A stretch of DNA of 41,199 nucleotides from Methanolinea sp. (GCA_029907345.1 JARYMB010000013.1:1-41199); one strand, 5' to 3'. Shown: positions 24,720 through 33,293, counted from the stretch's first letter. A program made the numbers and translations. The notes: generated by a model not told the origin, from the letters alone.

Positions 24720-26385
24720 CTGCTTCTCCTATCCTCCCTGCAAAATTGGCCGACTTCCGGACGAGGTGGAACACGTTGCTGACCTGGTCGGACCTCACGA
24801 TACCCTTGCGAGCCATGATCCCGAGGGCATGGGCCCGGAGGGAGAGCTGTTCTTCCGTCTCGGAACGCGTCCATCCCCTCGCGTAGGCAATATCGTCGAG
24901 GACACGCGACCGGTAGTAGTTCCGCTCGAAGACGTCGGTGCGCGGGTTCCACCGGTAGAGTTCGTGGTAGGAGATGTTTGCCTGGGCGTCCACCGAGATC
25001 TCGTTGAGGGAGAGGCACCGCCGCACCGCTCTGCCCTCCTGGTACTGGAGGAGCTGGACAACCATGAGATCGAGAGCCCCGAACATCGCCCGGGGGACGT
25101 TGATGGGCGGGTTGACCAGCCGGTTGATCGATTCCTCCACGCTTCCGGCGTGCAGTGTGGAATACGTGGTATGACCCGTATTCATCGCCTGGAAGAGGGT
25201 CTGTGCCTCGGGACCCCGGACCTCTCCGACGATAATGTACTCCGGCCGCTGGCGCAGGGACGCCCGCAGGAGGGAGAAGAGATCAATATCTCCCTTTGCT
25301 GACTGCGAGGAGGTCTCGCGTGTACGGGTCGGCAGCCAGTTCTTGTGGGGGAGCTGGATCTCGCGGGTATCCTCGAGCGATACAATTTTTGCTGTGAGCG
25401 GGATGAAATAGGAGATGGCATTCATCGTCGATGTCTTGCCGCTTGCGGTGCCACCCACGATGATCATGCTCTTGCGGTTCTCGACAGCGAGCCAGATATA
25501 GGCCAGGATCTCGGGGTCATACGTTCCGTACCGGATGAGGTTTACCGGTGTCATGGGGTCGCTCTTGAATCTCCGGATGGTAAACGAGCTCCCCTTGGAG
25601 GAGATGACGTCCGTGTACGTGATCTGGGCACGGGACCCGTCAGGGAGGGGGGCGTCGAGGAGGGGGGAGGAAATGGAGACCTGCTTGTCAGCCTTCTGGG
25701 AGAGTTTGAGAACGTACCTGTTCAGTTCCTGCGCCGTGAACGTAATGTTCGTCGGTATGGACCCATAGTTCGTGTGATACACAAAGACGGGCGATGTGTA
25801 CCCGTTGCAGCTGATATCCTCGATGTATTGATCGTGCATGAGTGGATCAATGGGTCCGTATCCCTGGAGATTCCGCTCGAGGTAATAGTGGATGACAGAG
25901 ACACGATCATCGGAAAGCCCGGGATCAAAGAAGGAGACTGCCTTCCTGACATCAGCGAGGCTTATCTTCATCTCTTCCTTCGCGGTGACCTTTTCGTAGA
26001 TGAGCACGTCGCGCAGGTAATCGTGGACTTCTTCGAGGAGAATGCGTTCTCTCTGCGTGACGGGAGGCTCCGTCACGATGTAACTGGTATCGAAAAGGTC
26101 ATTCTCGATGATGGATGCATAGCAAAACCCCTTCTTCAACCAGTACCTGTCTTTTACCTTCTGCTTTCCCGTCCCTGTACCGTTGGAAATGTCAGTTTCC
26201 GGCACGGTAACGGGGAGTGGAACTGCGACGGTATCCTTCCCGTCCCTGTCTTTCCGGAAAAGTGACCCAAGGATGTTCCCGGGTGACTTTCTTCCCGGCA
26301 CATCGCCTCCAGGAACCCTGACCGCCCTTTCCATCTTTCCTCCCGGGATACCAGCGCCTCCCCTCCTGCCACTAAAGAGCCTCAT
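24706..26385 (-). CDS. FlaI/TadA-type pilus assembly ATPase
   Basis: A 559-residue secretion ATPase of the GspE/FlaI superfamily. An Arg/Gly-rich, low-complexity N-terminus (~1-80) precedes the domain containing YGPIDPLMHDQYIEDISCNG. Catalytic motifs are Walker A VGGTASGKTST (about residue 310), the Asp box VSLEDTREIQLP, Walker B YIIVGEVRGPEAQ, and the His box GHTTYSTLHAGS. It powers filament assembly at the FlaJ-like platform. The ATG overlaps the stop of the TPR gene (ATGA). It is cytoplasmic and likely hexameric, as known for the family. Confidence 0.92.
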   Translation of the reverse strand: MRLFSGRRGGAGIPGGKMERAVRVPGGDVPGRKSPGNILGSLFRKDRDGKDTVAVPLPVTVPETDISNGTGTGKQKVKDRYWLKKGFCYASIIENDLFDTSYIVTEPPVTQRERILLEEVHDYLRDVLIYEKVTAKEEMKISLADVRKAVSFFDPGLSDDRVSVIHYYLERNLQGYGPIDPLMHDQYIEDISCNGYTSPVFVYHTNYGSIPTNITFTAQELNRYVLKLSQKADKQVSISSPLLDAPLPDGSRAQITYTDVISSKGSSFTIRRFKSDPMTPVNLIRYGTYDPEILAYIWLAVENRKSMIIVGGTASGKTSTMNAISYFIPLTAKIVSLEDTREIQLPHKNWLPTRTRETSSQSAKGDIDLFSLLRASLRQRPEYIIVGEVRGPEAQTLFQAMNTGHTTYSTLHAGSVEESINRLVNPPINVPRAMFGALDLMVVQLLQYQEGRAVRRCLSLNEISVDAQANISYHELYRWNPRTDVFERNYYRSRVLDDIAYARGWTRSETEEQLSLRAHALGIMARKGIVRSDQVSNVFHLVRKSANFAGRIGEADAAG

Positions 26386-28664
26386 GGTTTATCGCCTCCC
26401 ATCTTCACGCGCAAGGTGCCTTTTGACGGAGGAACTGGCGCGGAATGACCGGATTGCGACAAACTCCCGGGCGGTCCCAGGCGTTGGGGAGATATTTCTC
26501 TGCTCTCCCTGTCAACCGGCGGAAAAGAACCGGGGAGGTTCACCTGGTCTCCACCCTGCTTTTGGTTACCCGATGGTGTCTCTGCAGGTGAAAGCCCTTG
26601 CTCTTCCCCAACCGGAACGGCGGATGTTGCCCCTGCCAGCCGGAGTCCTTCCCCGACATCCCTGTCGGATGGTAAAAGGGTTTGTGCCTTCCTAAAAGCG
26701 CTCATGGCCTGTTCCAACATCCCTGCCTTGAGGAATGCCCATCCCAGGCACTTCCATGCCTCGCCGTCACCGGGCGATGCTCCCGTGACGAACCCGAAAG
26801 CCTTGGCCGCGTCTTCGTACCTTCCCGCAGAATAGAGGCACTTTCCAAGCGATTTCCAGATACTCGTGTCGTGCGGGGATACTTCTACTGCCTTCAAGTA
26901 AACCCTGACCGCCGGCAGGTTCTCCCCTGCATCCCGGAGGGCATTTCCCCATGAGACGAGGTACTCCGTGTTTTTAGGTGAAAGCGCCGAGGCCCTTTCC
27001 CATGCCGCTGCCTCCTCGGGGTATTCTCCCATTGCATGGAGGATGGTTGCAAGTTCCCTCCACGCGAGGTGGTTGCCGGGAGCAATCGCGAGGGCGGAGT
27101 CCACCTCCGCGACCGCCTCCCGGGGACGCCCGGAAAGGAACAGAATCCGTGCCTTTTCCAGGAGGAGCGTCGTCTCGCGGGGGTGCCTTTGGATCCCCTT
27201 GTCGAGGAGGGCGAGGGCTTCGTCATTCCTCCCGATCGTTGCAAGTATCTGCGATTTCTGGCGGATAAGCTCCGGAGAGACGGGGTCCATCCCCAATGCC
27301 CTCTCGCAGGCCTGCAGGGCTTCGTGGTCCCTGTGCAGGGCGTGGAGAGCCCGTGCCCGGAGAGACCAGATATCGACCGAATGCGGGTTTCGCGACAGGG
27401 CCTCGTCGCAGGCACGGACAGCCTCCTCGAACCTTCCCAGCCTCTCCAGTATTTCCGCCTGGACCCTGAACGTCTCGAATGTCCCCTGGTTGTTACGTAT
27501 TGCTTCCTCGCAGAGAGCGAGAGCATCGTCCGACCGGTCCATCTTCAGGAGGACAGCTGCCTCGAGAGGGATGACACCCGGGTATGCATGGGGGTCCTGC
27601 CGCTCCTTCCGGAGAGCCTCGAGGGCCTCGGCATACCTGCCCATGGCGTAGAGAGAAATACCCTTGAGTCCCGATGCATCGACCCCGATATCGGCAAGAA
27701 CACTGTCGAACCCTGCGATCACCTGGTTCCGGTCAGAGAGGTCAGTTTCCGGGAGTGCAGGGTTTCCAGCGGAATCGATATTCCCTTCCATCGCCAGTGG
27801 CCCGGCGGAGGGGACTTCTGCCATGCCAGCAGTGGATGGACATAATCCTGATTTTTCTTTCCTTTTCCGGGAAAACACTGGCCCGAGTTTCTGCAGGATT
27901 GTTCTTTCCGGAGAAGACAGCAGGGGTTTTTGGGACTTTTCCACCGGAACCCGGCCGGCAGGCGATCTTTTCCTGTGCAGGAATGCCTCTCTCCGCATCC
28001 GGGAGAAGAAATCCGGACCGGTCCTTTCCCGGGCACCCTTCTTTTCATGCTCTCCCTCAGGGTGGAGTGTCTTCTTCCTCCCCTTTTTCCTGGTTACCAT
28101 GACGGAAATGACCCCGACCGTTACGATACCCGCTCCGACAATCATGAAAAGAACGTCTCCTGTAAAAGGCATTGGAAGTCCCTGCAGGGTTCCGGAAATC
28201 CCCTTCAGCCTCTCCGCTGTGACGGGATTGCCCGGTTCCAGTCGTTCTGCAATCCTATACGACTCGGCCGCCTCCTCTTTCCTCCCCAGCGCCATGAGGG
28301 CATCTCCCCGGTATATCCAGGCAGGGACACTTGCGGGGTCCCGGTCAAGGACGACTTCGAACGTCAGGAGAGCCTCCCCTGCCCTGTCCAGGGAGAGGAG
28401 TGTCACACCTCGGTTAATCCGGGCGGGAAGGTAGCCGGGATCTGCAGCAATTGCCCTGTCAAAAGCCTGCAGGGCTGCCTGGTAATCACCGGTATTGAGT
28501 GCGGCAATCCCTTCCCGGTCCAGCTCCTCGGCCACGTTCGCTGCAAGGGTAGCCGGAATGATGAGTAAAAGGAGAAAAAGTAAAAAATATACTTTTAAAT
28601 AATCATAAGATGGTGGTGCATTGATTTTTCCTCTCCTTTCAGAGTTCCGGCGATACATGAGCAT
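26382..28664 (-). CDS. Membrane TPR protein heading the pilus operon
   Basis: A 760-residue protein. Residues ~23-41 are a signal or anchor helix; ~45-145 form three TPR units (for example NTGDYQAALQAFDRAIAADP); ~169-191 is a second membrane helix followed by basic TRKKGRKK. A charged linker leads to about ten further TPRs (roughly 310-690), and the C-terminus is Pro/Gly/Ser-rich. The positive charges predict the first TPRs outside and the large array inside the cell. Its stop overlaps the ATPase start, so it probably serves as scaffold or regulator of the pilus machine, which is inference. A TATA-like region lies upstream at ~28690-28705. Confidence 0.85.
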   Translation of the reverse strand: MLMYRRNSERRGKINAPPSYDYLKVYFLLFLLLLIIPATLAANVAEELDREGIAALNTGDYQAALQAFDRAIAADPGYLPARINRGVTLLSLDRAGEALLTFEVVLDRDPASVPAWIYRGDALMALGRKEEAAESYRIAERLEPGNPVTAERLKGISGTLQGLPMPFTGDVLFMIVGAGIVTVGVISVMVTRKKGRKKTLHPEGEHEKKGARERTGPDFFSRMRREAFLHRKRSPAGRVPVEKSQKPLLSSPERTILQKLGPVFSRKRKEKSGLCPSTAGMAEVPSAGPLAMEGNIDSAGNPALPETDLSDRNQVIAGFDSVLADIGVDASGLKGISLYAMGRYAEALEALRKERQDPHAYPGVIPLEAAVLLKMDRSDDALALCEEAIRNNQGTFETFRVQAEILERLGRFEEAVRACDEALSRNPHSVDIWSLRARALHALHRDHEALQACERALGMDPVSPELIRQKSQILATIGRNDEALALLDKGIQRHPRETTLLLEKARILFLSGRPREAVAEVDSALAIAPGNHLAWRELATILHAMGEYPEEAAAWERASALSPKNTEYLVSWGNALRDAGENLPAVRVYLKAVEVSPHDTSIWKSLGKCLYSAGRYEDAAKAFGFVTGASPGDGEAWKCLGWAFLKAGMLEQAMSAFRKAQTLLPSDRDVGEGLRLAGATSAVPVGEEQGLSPAETPSGNQKQGGDQVNLPGSFPPVDRESREISPQRLGPPGSLSQSGHSAPVPPSKGTLRVKMGGDKP

Positions 28665-28724
28665 GGTCTATCCTAATGAATGACAATATCAATAGTATAT
28701 ATCATATAATGTCATACTTTTATT

Positions 28725-29570
28725 TCACTTTTGTTTATACATGCGTAAAGGCAGGGAAACATCTTCTCCCCTTCTCCTGTGAATGTCAGGGTGACAGGGA
28801 TCGTCTGCGATGTCACTTTTTCCCTGCCCGTCGCTCGTACCAAGGTTCGCGAGGGTAAGCAGTCCCCGGTCAACATCTGCACGGTCCGCAATTTCGAGGA
28901 TCCATGGAATTTCCCGTGAAAGCTGCCAAAAGACCCTCGTGAAATCAATGTTCCCCATTCCCGGCGGGAGGTGGTCATCGTTCCTGCCACGGTTATCATG
29001 GATGTGGACGGCGCAGGGAGACCCGCGGGAGAGGAAATCGTCCAGGACTCCGTTCAGGAAGGCGTGTCCCACGTCGAGGCAGAAGGAGAGTCCCCGCCCG
29101 GAAAGCTCGGGAAGAAGGCCGGGGTCGCGGAAGTGGCACATCTCCCAGCTCCCCATGTTCTCGACGGCAACAGTCATGCCCGTTTGCTCCTGGATGCGGA
29201 CGAGATCGTCGAGTGAGCGGAGGAGAGCCGAGAATGATTCTTTCTCCTGCTCGCGCCACGGGCAAAATCCCGGGTGGACGACGACGTGCGATGCCCCCAT
29301 CTCTGCCGCCTTCTGGCAGACACCGGCGATGATTTCTACAGAAGCATTCCGGACCGTCTCGCGGCAGCTCGCAAGGTTGATGTCCGCTGTCGGGGCATGG
29401 ACGGAGAGGAAGATTCCCTCATCCGGCACAGGCAGCGGTTTCCTGCAGAGGATGTCATGCGCGGCATCCGCAAAAATCTCGATCGTGTTCGTCCGGGAAG
29501 AGAGCTCCTCGATGGCCCCGGTAAGGGACCGGTCGAAAAAGCACCAGGTGGAACAGCCGGGCTCTCTCAT
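28725..29570 (-). CDS. Xylose isomerase-like TIM-barrel protein in a corrinoid-uptake operon
   Basis: A 281-residue AP-endonuclease-2/sugar isomerase-type barrel. Likely metal-site residues are visible: SVHAPTADINLAS, HVVVHPGF, VENMGSWE, FCLDVGHAF, HIHDNRGRNDDH and ILEIADR. Enzymes of this fold act as epimerases, isomerases or phosphoesterases. Its ATG overlaps the stop of the BtuD-type gene (ATGA), tying it to corrinoid transport. The reaction is unknown; a role in salvaging part of an imported corrinoid is only a suggestion. The last ~30 residues are polar and basic and may be an extension. Confidence 0.8.
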   Translation of the reverse strand: MREPGCSTWCFFDRSLTGAIEELSSRTNTIEIFADAAHDILCRKPLPVPDEGIFLSVHAPTADINLASCRETVRNASVEIIAGVCQKAAEMGASHVVVHPGFCPWREQEKESFSALLRSLDDLVRIQEQTGMTVAVENMGSWEMCHFRDPGLLPELSGRGLSFCLDVGHAFLNGVLDDFLSRGSPCAVHIHDNRGRNDDHLPPGMGNIDFTRVFWQLSREIPWILEIADRADVDRGLLTLANLGTSDGQGKSDIADDPCHPDIHRRRGEDVSLPLRMYKQK

Positions 29571-30820
29571 CTTGTCTCTCCCGTGATCTCCCTGACTGCC
29601 CCGAGTGCTGCGGGGATGTCAGCAGCGACACGGGCCCCTTTCTCTTTCAGGGAACTGAGGATCTTTTCCGCGTCCCCACCTGTGTAATCCCATTTCCTGC
29701 CGTCCCATGACGAGACCCCCATAATCACGACGGCGCCTGCATCCAGGGCGGAGAGGACGCGCAGGTTCTCGATGTTCCCCGTACCCCACGGGCCCCGCGT
29801 GACGACGATTGCGTCTGCGTCCCTTGCCCACACCTCGAGGTCCCGGCGGGACCTTTCTGAAATGGGGCAGAACGGTGGCTCGGTGAGACATGGAATCCCC
29901 AGGGCCTCTGCTGCAAGATAATCGCTGTCATTGAGGGAGAGGACCCCCGCAGTGACCCTGTAACCGCCGTCGCGGAGTGCAACGAGGACCCCTGCACCCT
30001 CGCCACCGCCGCAGACGACGTGGACGTGGGAATCCTTCCCTGCCTCGCAGGACGGATGCAACACGGGGGATACGACCGGGCGGCCTGACAGGGGGTTTAT
30101 CCGCACCATCGCCCGGACACCGAAAGCCCTGGCGATGTTTTCCTCTGTCAACACCCCGGCCGGGTCACCCATTGCAAGGATCCTGTGGTCGTGGAGGAGG
30201 ATGATGCGGTCGCAGAAGTACGCGGCGTGATTGAGGTCATGGAAGACCCCGATGACGGCAATCCGGCGCGAAAGCTCCCGGATCATCTGGAGGATGCTGA
30301 CCTGGTGCCCGAGGTCGAGGTGGGCAGTTGCCTCGTCGAGGAGGAGGATCTCGGGTTCCTGGGCAAGCGCCCGTGCGATGATGACCCTCTGGAGTTCGCC
30401 CCCGGAGATCTCCCGGACCGACCTGTCTGCGAGCGGGGCGATGCCGGTCACTTCCATGGCCTTCCTGACAGCATCGCGATCGGCAGGAGTCTCCCCCCCG
30501 AACATCCCGATGTGCGGGTAACGCCCCATCATCACGACGTCCCGCACGGAATACTCAAAGCCGGGTGCCGATGCCTGGGGGACCAGCCCTACCAGCCGGG
30601 AGAGCCCGATCGCCGAGAATACCTCTATCTCCTGCCCGTTTATCATGACGACGCCGCGCAGGGGTGCAACGAGGCGCGCTATCGCCTTGAGGAGCGTTGT
30701 CTTTCCCGAGCCGTTGGGACCGACGATACCGAGGAACTCCCCCTTCCCCGATCGAAACGATACATCTGAGAGGACCACCTGCGCCCCGTACCCGAGCTCA
30801 ACTCCCGAGACGTCTATCAT
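29567..30820 (-). CDS. btuD: BtuD-type corrinoid importer ATPase with C-terminal extra domain
   Basis: A 417-residue protein, about 160 longer than a usual BtuD. Residues 1-255 carry the ATPase: Walker A GPNGSGKTT (34-42), VPQASAPGFEYSV, signature ISGGELQRVIIARAL, Walker B ILLLDEATAHLD and FHDLNHAAYFCD. After a linker, residues ~263-417 form a separate alpha/beta domain starting HVHVVCGGGEGAGVLVALRD, with VLSLNDSDYLAAEALGIP and VVTRGPWGTGNIENLRVL. Similar extended ATPases occur in archaeal B12 uptake clusters. The Gly-rich turn suggests nucleotide or ligand binding, unproven. The ATG at 30820 overlaps the permease stop; longer frames upstream are shadows. Confidence 0.88.
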   Translation of the reverse strand: MIDVSGVELGYGAQVVLSDVSFRSGKGEFLGIVGPNGSGKTTLLKAIARLVAPLRGVVMINGQEIEVFSAIGLSRLVGLVPQASAPGFEYSVRDVVMMGRYPHIGMFGGETPADRDAVRKAMEVTGIAPLADRSVREISGGELQRVIIARALAQEPEILLLDEATAHLDLGHQVSILQMIRELSRRIAVIGVFHDLNHAAYFCDRIILLHDHRILAMGDPAGVLTEENIARAFGVRAMVRINPLSGRPVVSPVLHPSCEAGKDSHVHVVCGGGEGAGVLVALRDGGYRVTAGVLSLNDSDYLAAEALGIPCLTEPPFCPISERSRRDLEVWARDADAIVVTRGPWGTGNIENLRVLSALDAGAVVIMGVSSWDGRKWDYTGGDAEKILSSLKEKGARVAADIPAALGAVREITGETR

Positions 30821-31770
30821 GATGCGTACCTCCTGCGCAGGAGAAAGACAAAGAACGGGGCACCGAAGAATGCCGTCACCACCCCGACGGGAACCTCGTT
30901 TCCTGCAGTCCGGGCAAGGGTATCGGAGAGGACGAGGATGATTCCGCCTGCCATCATGGACGACGGGAGGAGGATGCGGTGACCCGGGCCGACCCAGAGG
31001 CGCATGATGTGGGGGGTGATCAGCCCGATGAAGCCGATGCTCCCCGCGATGGAGACAGCGACAGCAGTCACGAAGGCGCTGGTGACGAGGAGGCATTTCT
31101 TGAGAAGCTCGATGTCCACACCGAGGGAGAGGGCGTCTTCCTCGCCGAGCGAAAGGATGTCCTGTTCCCGGGCAAGCAGGAGGAGCGGTACCGCAGCAGG
31201 GAGGACCAGGAGGCCCGTCCAGGCATCCTGCCAGGAGGCCGTCCAGAATCCCCCCATCAGCCAGAGGAAGATCTGGTGGAGGCTCTCTCCCGATACGTAC
31301 ATCAGGAACGAAAGGAGGGCGGAAAGGAACATCGAGACCGCGATCCCGGTGAGCAGGAGCTGCTCGACAGGTACCCGCCCGGCCCGCCGCGATATCCCGT
31401 AGACGAGGAATGCCGCCCCGGTGCACCCTGCGAATGCAAGAGGCATGGAAAAGGCCCCTCCGAGCAGGACGATGGCGGTTGCGGCCCCGAGCGCACCCCC
31501 TGCCGATGTCCCGAGGAGGTAGGGGTCTGCCATGGAATTCCGGAAAAGACCCTGCATGACGACGCCGGCAGCGGCAAGGCCGGCCCCGACAAGGACCGCG
31601 GAGATCACCCGGGGGAGTCGCACGCCGTAGAGGATGGTCGCCCCGGAATTGTCCCCGGGGAGGGAGAAGAGGGGGACACCTGCAGGGCCGACAAGCGTGC
31701 ATATCACGATGCTGGCAGCAAGCAGGCATGCGAGGAGAAAAAGGATGGCTCCCGGTCTGCGCCACGTCAT
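30817..31770 (-). CDS. btuC: BtuC-type corrinoid importer permease
   Basis: A 317-residue FecCD-family channel with about ten helices. Motifs: YGVRLPRVISAVLVGAGLAA, GVVMQGLFRNSMADPYLLG, the LWLMGGFWTASW loop, and GFIGLITPHIMRLWVGPGHR. The start at the ATG at 31770 (MTWRRPGAILF) places a short basic tail before the first helix; the 125-codon upstream extension crosses the divergent gene and is rejected. No good ribosome site precedes it and A/T-rich DNA lies directly upstream, so the mRNA may be leaderless. It heads an operon with the extended BtuD and the TIM-barrel gene. Confidence 0.9.
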   Translation of the reverse strand: MTWRRPGAILFLLACLLAASIVICTLVGPAGVPLFSLPGDNSGATILYGVRLPRVISAVLVGAGLAAAGVVMQGLFRNSMADPYLLGTSAGGALGAATAIVLLGGAFSMPLAFAGCTGAAFLVYGISRRAGRVPVEQLLLTGIAVSMFLSALLSFLMYVSGESLHQIFLWLMGGFWTASWQDAWTGLLVLPAAVPLLLLAREQDILSLGEEDALSLGVDIELLKKCLLVTSAFVTAVAVSIAGSIGFIGLITPHIMRLWVGPGHRILLPSSMMAGGIILVLSDTLARTAGNEVPVGVVTAFFGAPFFVFLLRRRYAS

Positions 31771-31842
31771 ATGGTGAAAATTTATTTGTTTTAAGTAAAA
31801 TAATTTTTTATAATAAACGGGGGGACGGAACTGGACCTGGTC

Positions 31843-32475
31843 GTGGGAGGAGGAAGATACGGCACGAAGGCAGCCCGGTACCTGATCGCCCGGGGAATAT
31901 CCTGTGTCATCGTTGATCCTGACCCCGGGTGCCCGGCAATTGACGTCATACGGGAGATGGATAACGGTTCCTTCTTCGTGCGCGGGGGCCTCGAGGAGGC
32001 ACTTCGCATTTTCATCCGGTACAGGCCCGTGCGCGTGTTCCCGACCGCTCCCCTCCACGTGGCGGCAGGCCTGGTCTCTCTTGCGCATGGTCTCCGCGAA
32101 TCCCCCGCGGGTCTCCAGTTCCTCCTTTCGAGATTTCCCCCGCACCTCGTGCAGGGCATGAAGGGAGGTTCCCTGTACCTCTCCCGTAACAGGGATGGAT
32201 TGTGCATTCCCGACTGCCCTGAACCGGACACGTGTCCCGTCACCGGGGGACCGCGGTCCATCCCCCTCTCGTCAGAATTGAGAATCCTGCTGCCCGAGGC
32301 ACATATCCTCGAGAGCCTGCAGGTCGCACCGGGTCTGGGGGCACTCCGCGGAGGCGACGTGGATGCTCTCCTGGCCCTGAACACGAGCAGGGAAAAGGTG
32401 GTCGTCGGGACGGCCTGCAGGTGCCACGGGGTCGTGACGATACTTGACAAAGACCCGGGACCGGGCTGTTCCTGA
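31843..32475 (+). CDS. Unrecognised methanogen-type protein with Rossmann-like N-terminus and Cys cluster
   Basis: At least 210 residues, no family recognised. The N-terminus GGGRYGTKAARYLIARGI followed by CVIVDPDPG resembles a dinucleotide-binding beta-alpha-beta unit. The middle has CIPDCPEPDTCPVTGGPR, a possible metal or cluster site, and the C-terminus TACRCHGVVTIL has two more cysteines. The GTG at 31843 would cut into the first beta strand. In-frame codons upstream read LDLVV, and a CTG at 31831 lies six bases after a G-rich stretch, so initiation at a non-ATG/GTG codon or a leaderless start is possible. It is divergent from the corrinoid importer operon by ~60 bp, suggesting linked function. 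Confidence 0.6.
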   Translation: MGGGRYGTKAARYLIARGISCVIVDPDPGCPAIDVIREMDNGSFFVRGGLEEALRIFIRYRPVRVFPTAPLHVAAGLVSLAHGLRESPAGLQFLLSRFPPHLVQGMKGGSLYLSRNRDGLCIPDCPEPDTCPVTGGPRSIPLSSELRILLPEAHILESLQVAPGLGALRGGDVDALLALNTSREKVVVGTACRCHGVVTILDKDPGPGCS

Positions 32476-32767
32476 CAGGGTCCATTCGCGCCAGTGGATG
32501 ACCAGCGATGGAAGGGAGGAGAGACTCCCCCCGTTTTTTTTGGGAAAAGATCGAAGGCTGAACAAGGATCTTCCTGCCGGATCGTTTTTGGAGAGTCGCT
32601 GCCGGGGGGTGGTTTTGGTGGCGGCCGCGATATCCTCACAGGGGAAAGGATCCTTATCAACAGGACCCCTGTCGACGATTCAAAAAAGAGATCTTGTGGT
32701 ATCTCAATATTATTTGAAGTAAAGTATAAATGCAATGCTATAGACAATGTCCCTCTGGTGATGACCT
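32476..32767 (+). promoter_or_regulatory. Intergenic region with promoter of the small duplicated protein
   Basis: No gene is seen in this 292-bp stretch. Near its end, TATAAATG at 32725-32732 preceded by AGTAAAG is a good TATA/BRE-like pair. It predicts a start near 32750, leaving a ~17-nt leader that holds GGTGA at 32757-32761, correctly spaced from the ATG at 32768. Confidence 0.5.
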
Positions 32768-32968
32768 ATGGAATGCCCAAGACCTGCAAAACTCTCTGAA
32801 AAACAGATCGAAGAGATCAGGGCACTCGAAAAGAAAATCGGTGTCATCCTCGTCGCGTATGACAGGATACCGGCTTACAAGAAACTCTCGCCCCAGGAGC
32901 TCTCCCGAATCCAGTCACTCGAGAAGGAGTCAGGAGCTATCCTTGTCGCGTACGAGGCATCAAGATAA
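32768..32968 (+). CDS. 66-residue protein with an internal 25-residue duplication
   Basis: A small protein with its own promoter and ribosome site (GGTGA six bases before the ATG). Residues 9-33 and 40-64 are repeats of one unit: both start LS, share I-x-x-LEK-x-x-G near the middle and end in ILVAY plus an acidic residue. A six-residue linker IPAYKK joins them. Each unit looks like a helix followed by a hydrophobic strand, so the protein could be a self-paired helix-strand fold or a dimer-like monomer. The N-terminal MECP has one Cys. Function is unknown. Confidence 0.65.
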   Translation: MECPRPAKLSEKQIEEIRALEKKIGVILVAYDRIPAYKKLSPQELSRIQSLEKESGAILVAYEASR

Positions 32969-33293
32969 CCCCCTCTTCTTTCCGGCAGGCCGGAAGGGGT
33001 GGCGGCCTCGTGTCGCCCTCCCCATTACCAAGCGTTTCCCGGGTTTCCGGTTAGAAGATCGGGCCGTCTTACAAACACAAAATCCTGACCAATAAATACC
33101 CTTGAGCAGGACTTATCCAGGTGACATGAAGATACTGATGATTCCCCGGTCCCTTCCATCCTGGCAAACCAGGCAATATTCGTGATACAATCCCTGTGGT
33201 ACAATCCTAAAAGCCATCCCGCAGAACCTTTCCCCTCCCGGGGTGAAAAGAGAGATTTTTCCAAAGAGAGGTGTTGTGAAGGTAAAAAATGAT
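32969..33293. other. Intergenic region with a GC-rich inverted repeat
   Basis: Right after the small gene, TTCCGGC (32980-32986) and GCCGGAA (32989-32995) form a tight inverted repeat that could fold in the 3' UTR. Further on, AATAAATACC at about 33091-33100 resembles a TATA box, and GGTGAC lies just before an ATG at 33126 that opens a 19-codon frame (MKILMIPRSLP...), ending at a TGA. This could be a peptide, a broken gene or chance. Nothing else is supported here. Confidence 0.3.

Noticed and set aside
22905-26385. An archaellum (archaeal flagellum) operon
   Set aside because: FlaI- and FlaJ-like proteins are present, but no FlaH, FlaG, FlaF or archaellin genes; neighbours are pilin-like proteins and a TPR protein.
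27036-28568. Several long plus-strand frames across the TPR gene
   Set aside because: Antisense of a GC-rich repeat gene; no signals and the TPR frame is unambiguous.
30821-31765. Long in-frame extension upstream of the BtuD-type ATPase (Arg/Pro/His-rich)
   Set aside because: It is antisense-like shadow coding of the BtuC gene in another frame. The ATPase fold begins at 30820, where the ATG overlaps the permease stop.
30979-31794. Plus-strand 271-residue acidic frame across BtuC
   Set aside because: Composition (Asp/Glu/Gly/Arg) is typical of the antisense of a GC-rich membrane protein gene.
31771-32145. 125-codon upstream extension of BtuC
   Set aside because: It crosses the divergent gene and has no membrane or domain character; MTWRRPGAILF at 31770 is the natural start.
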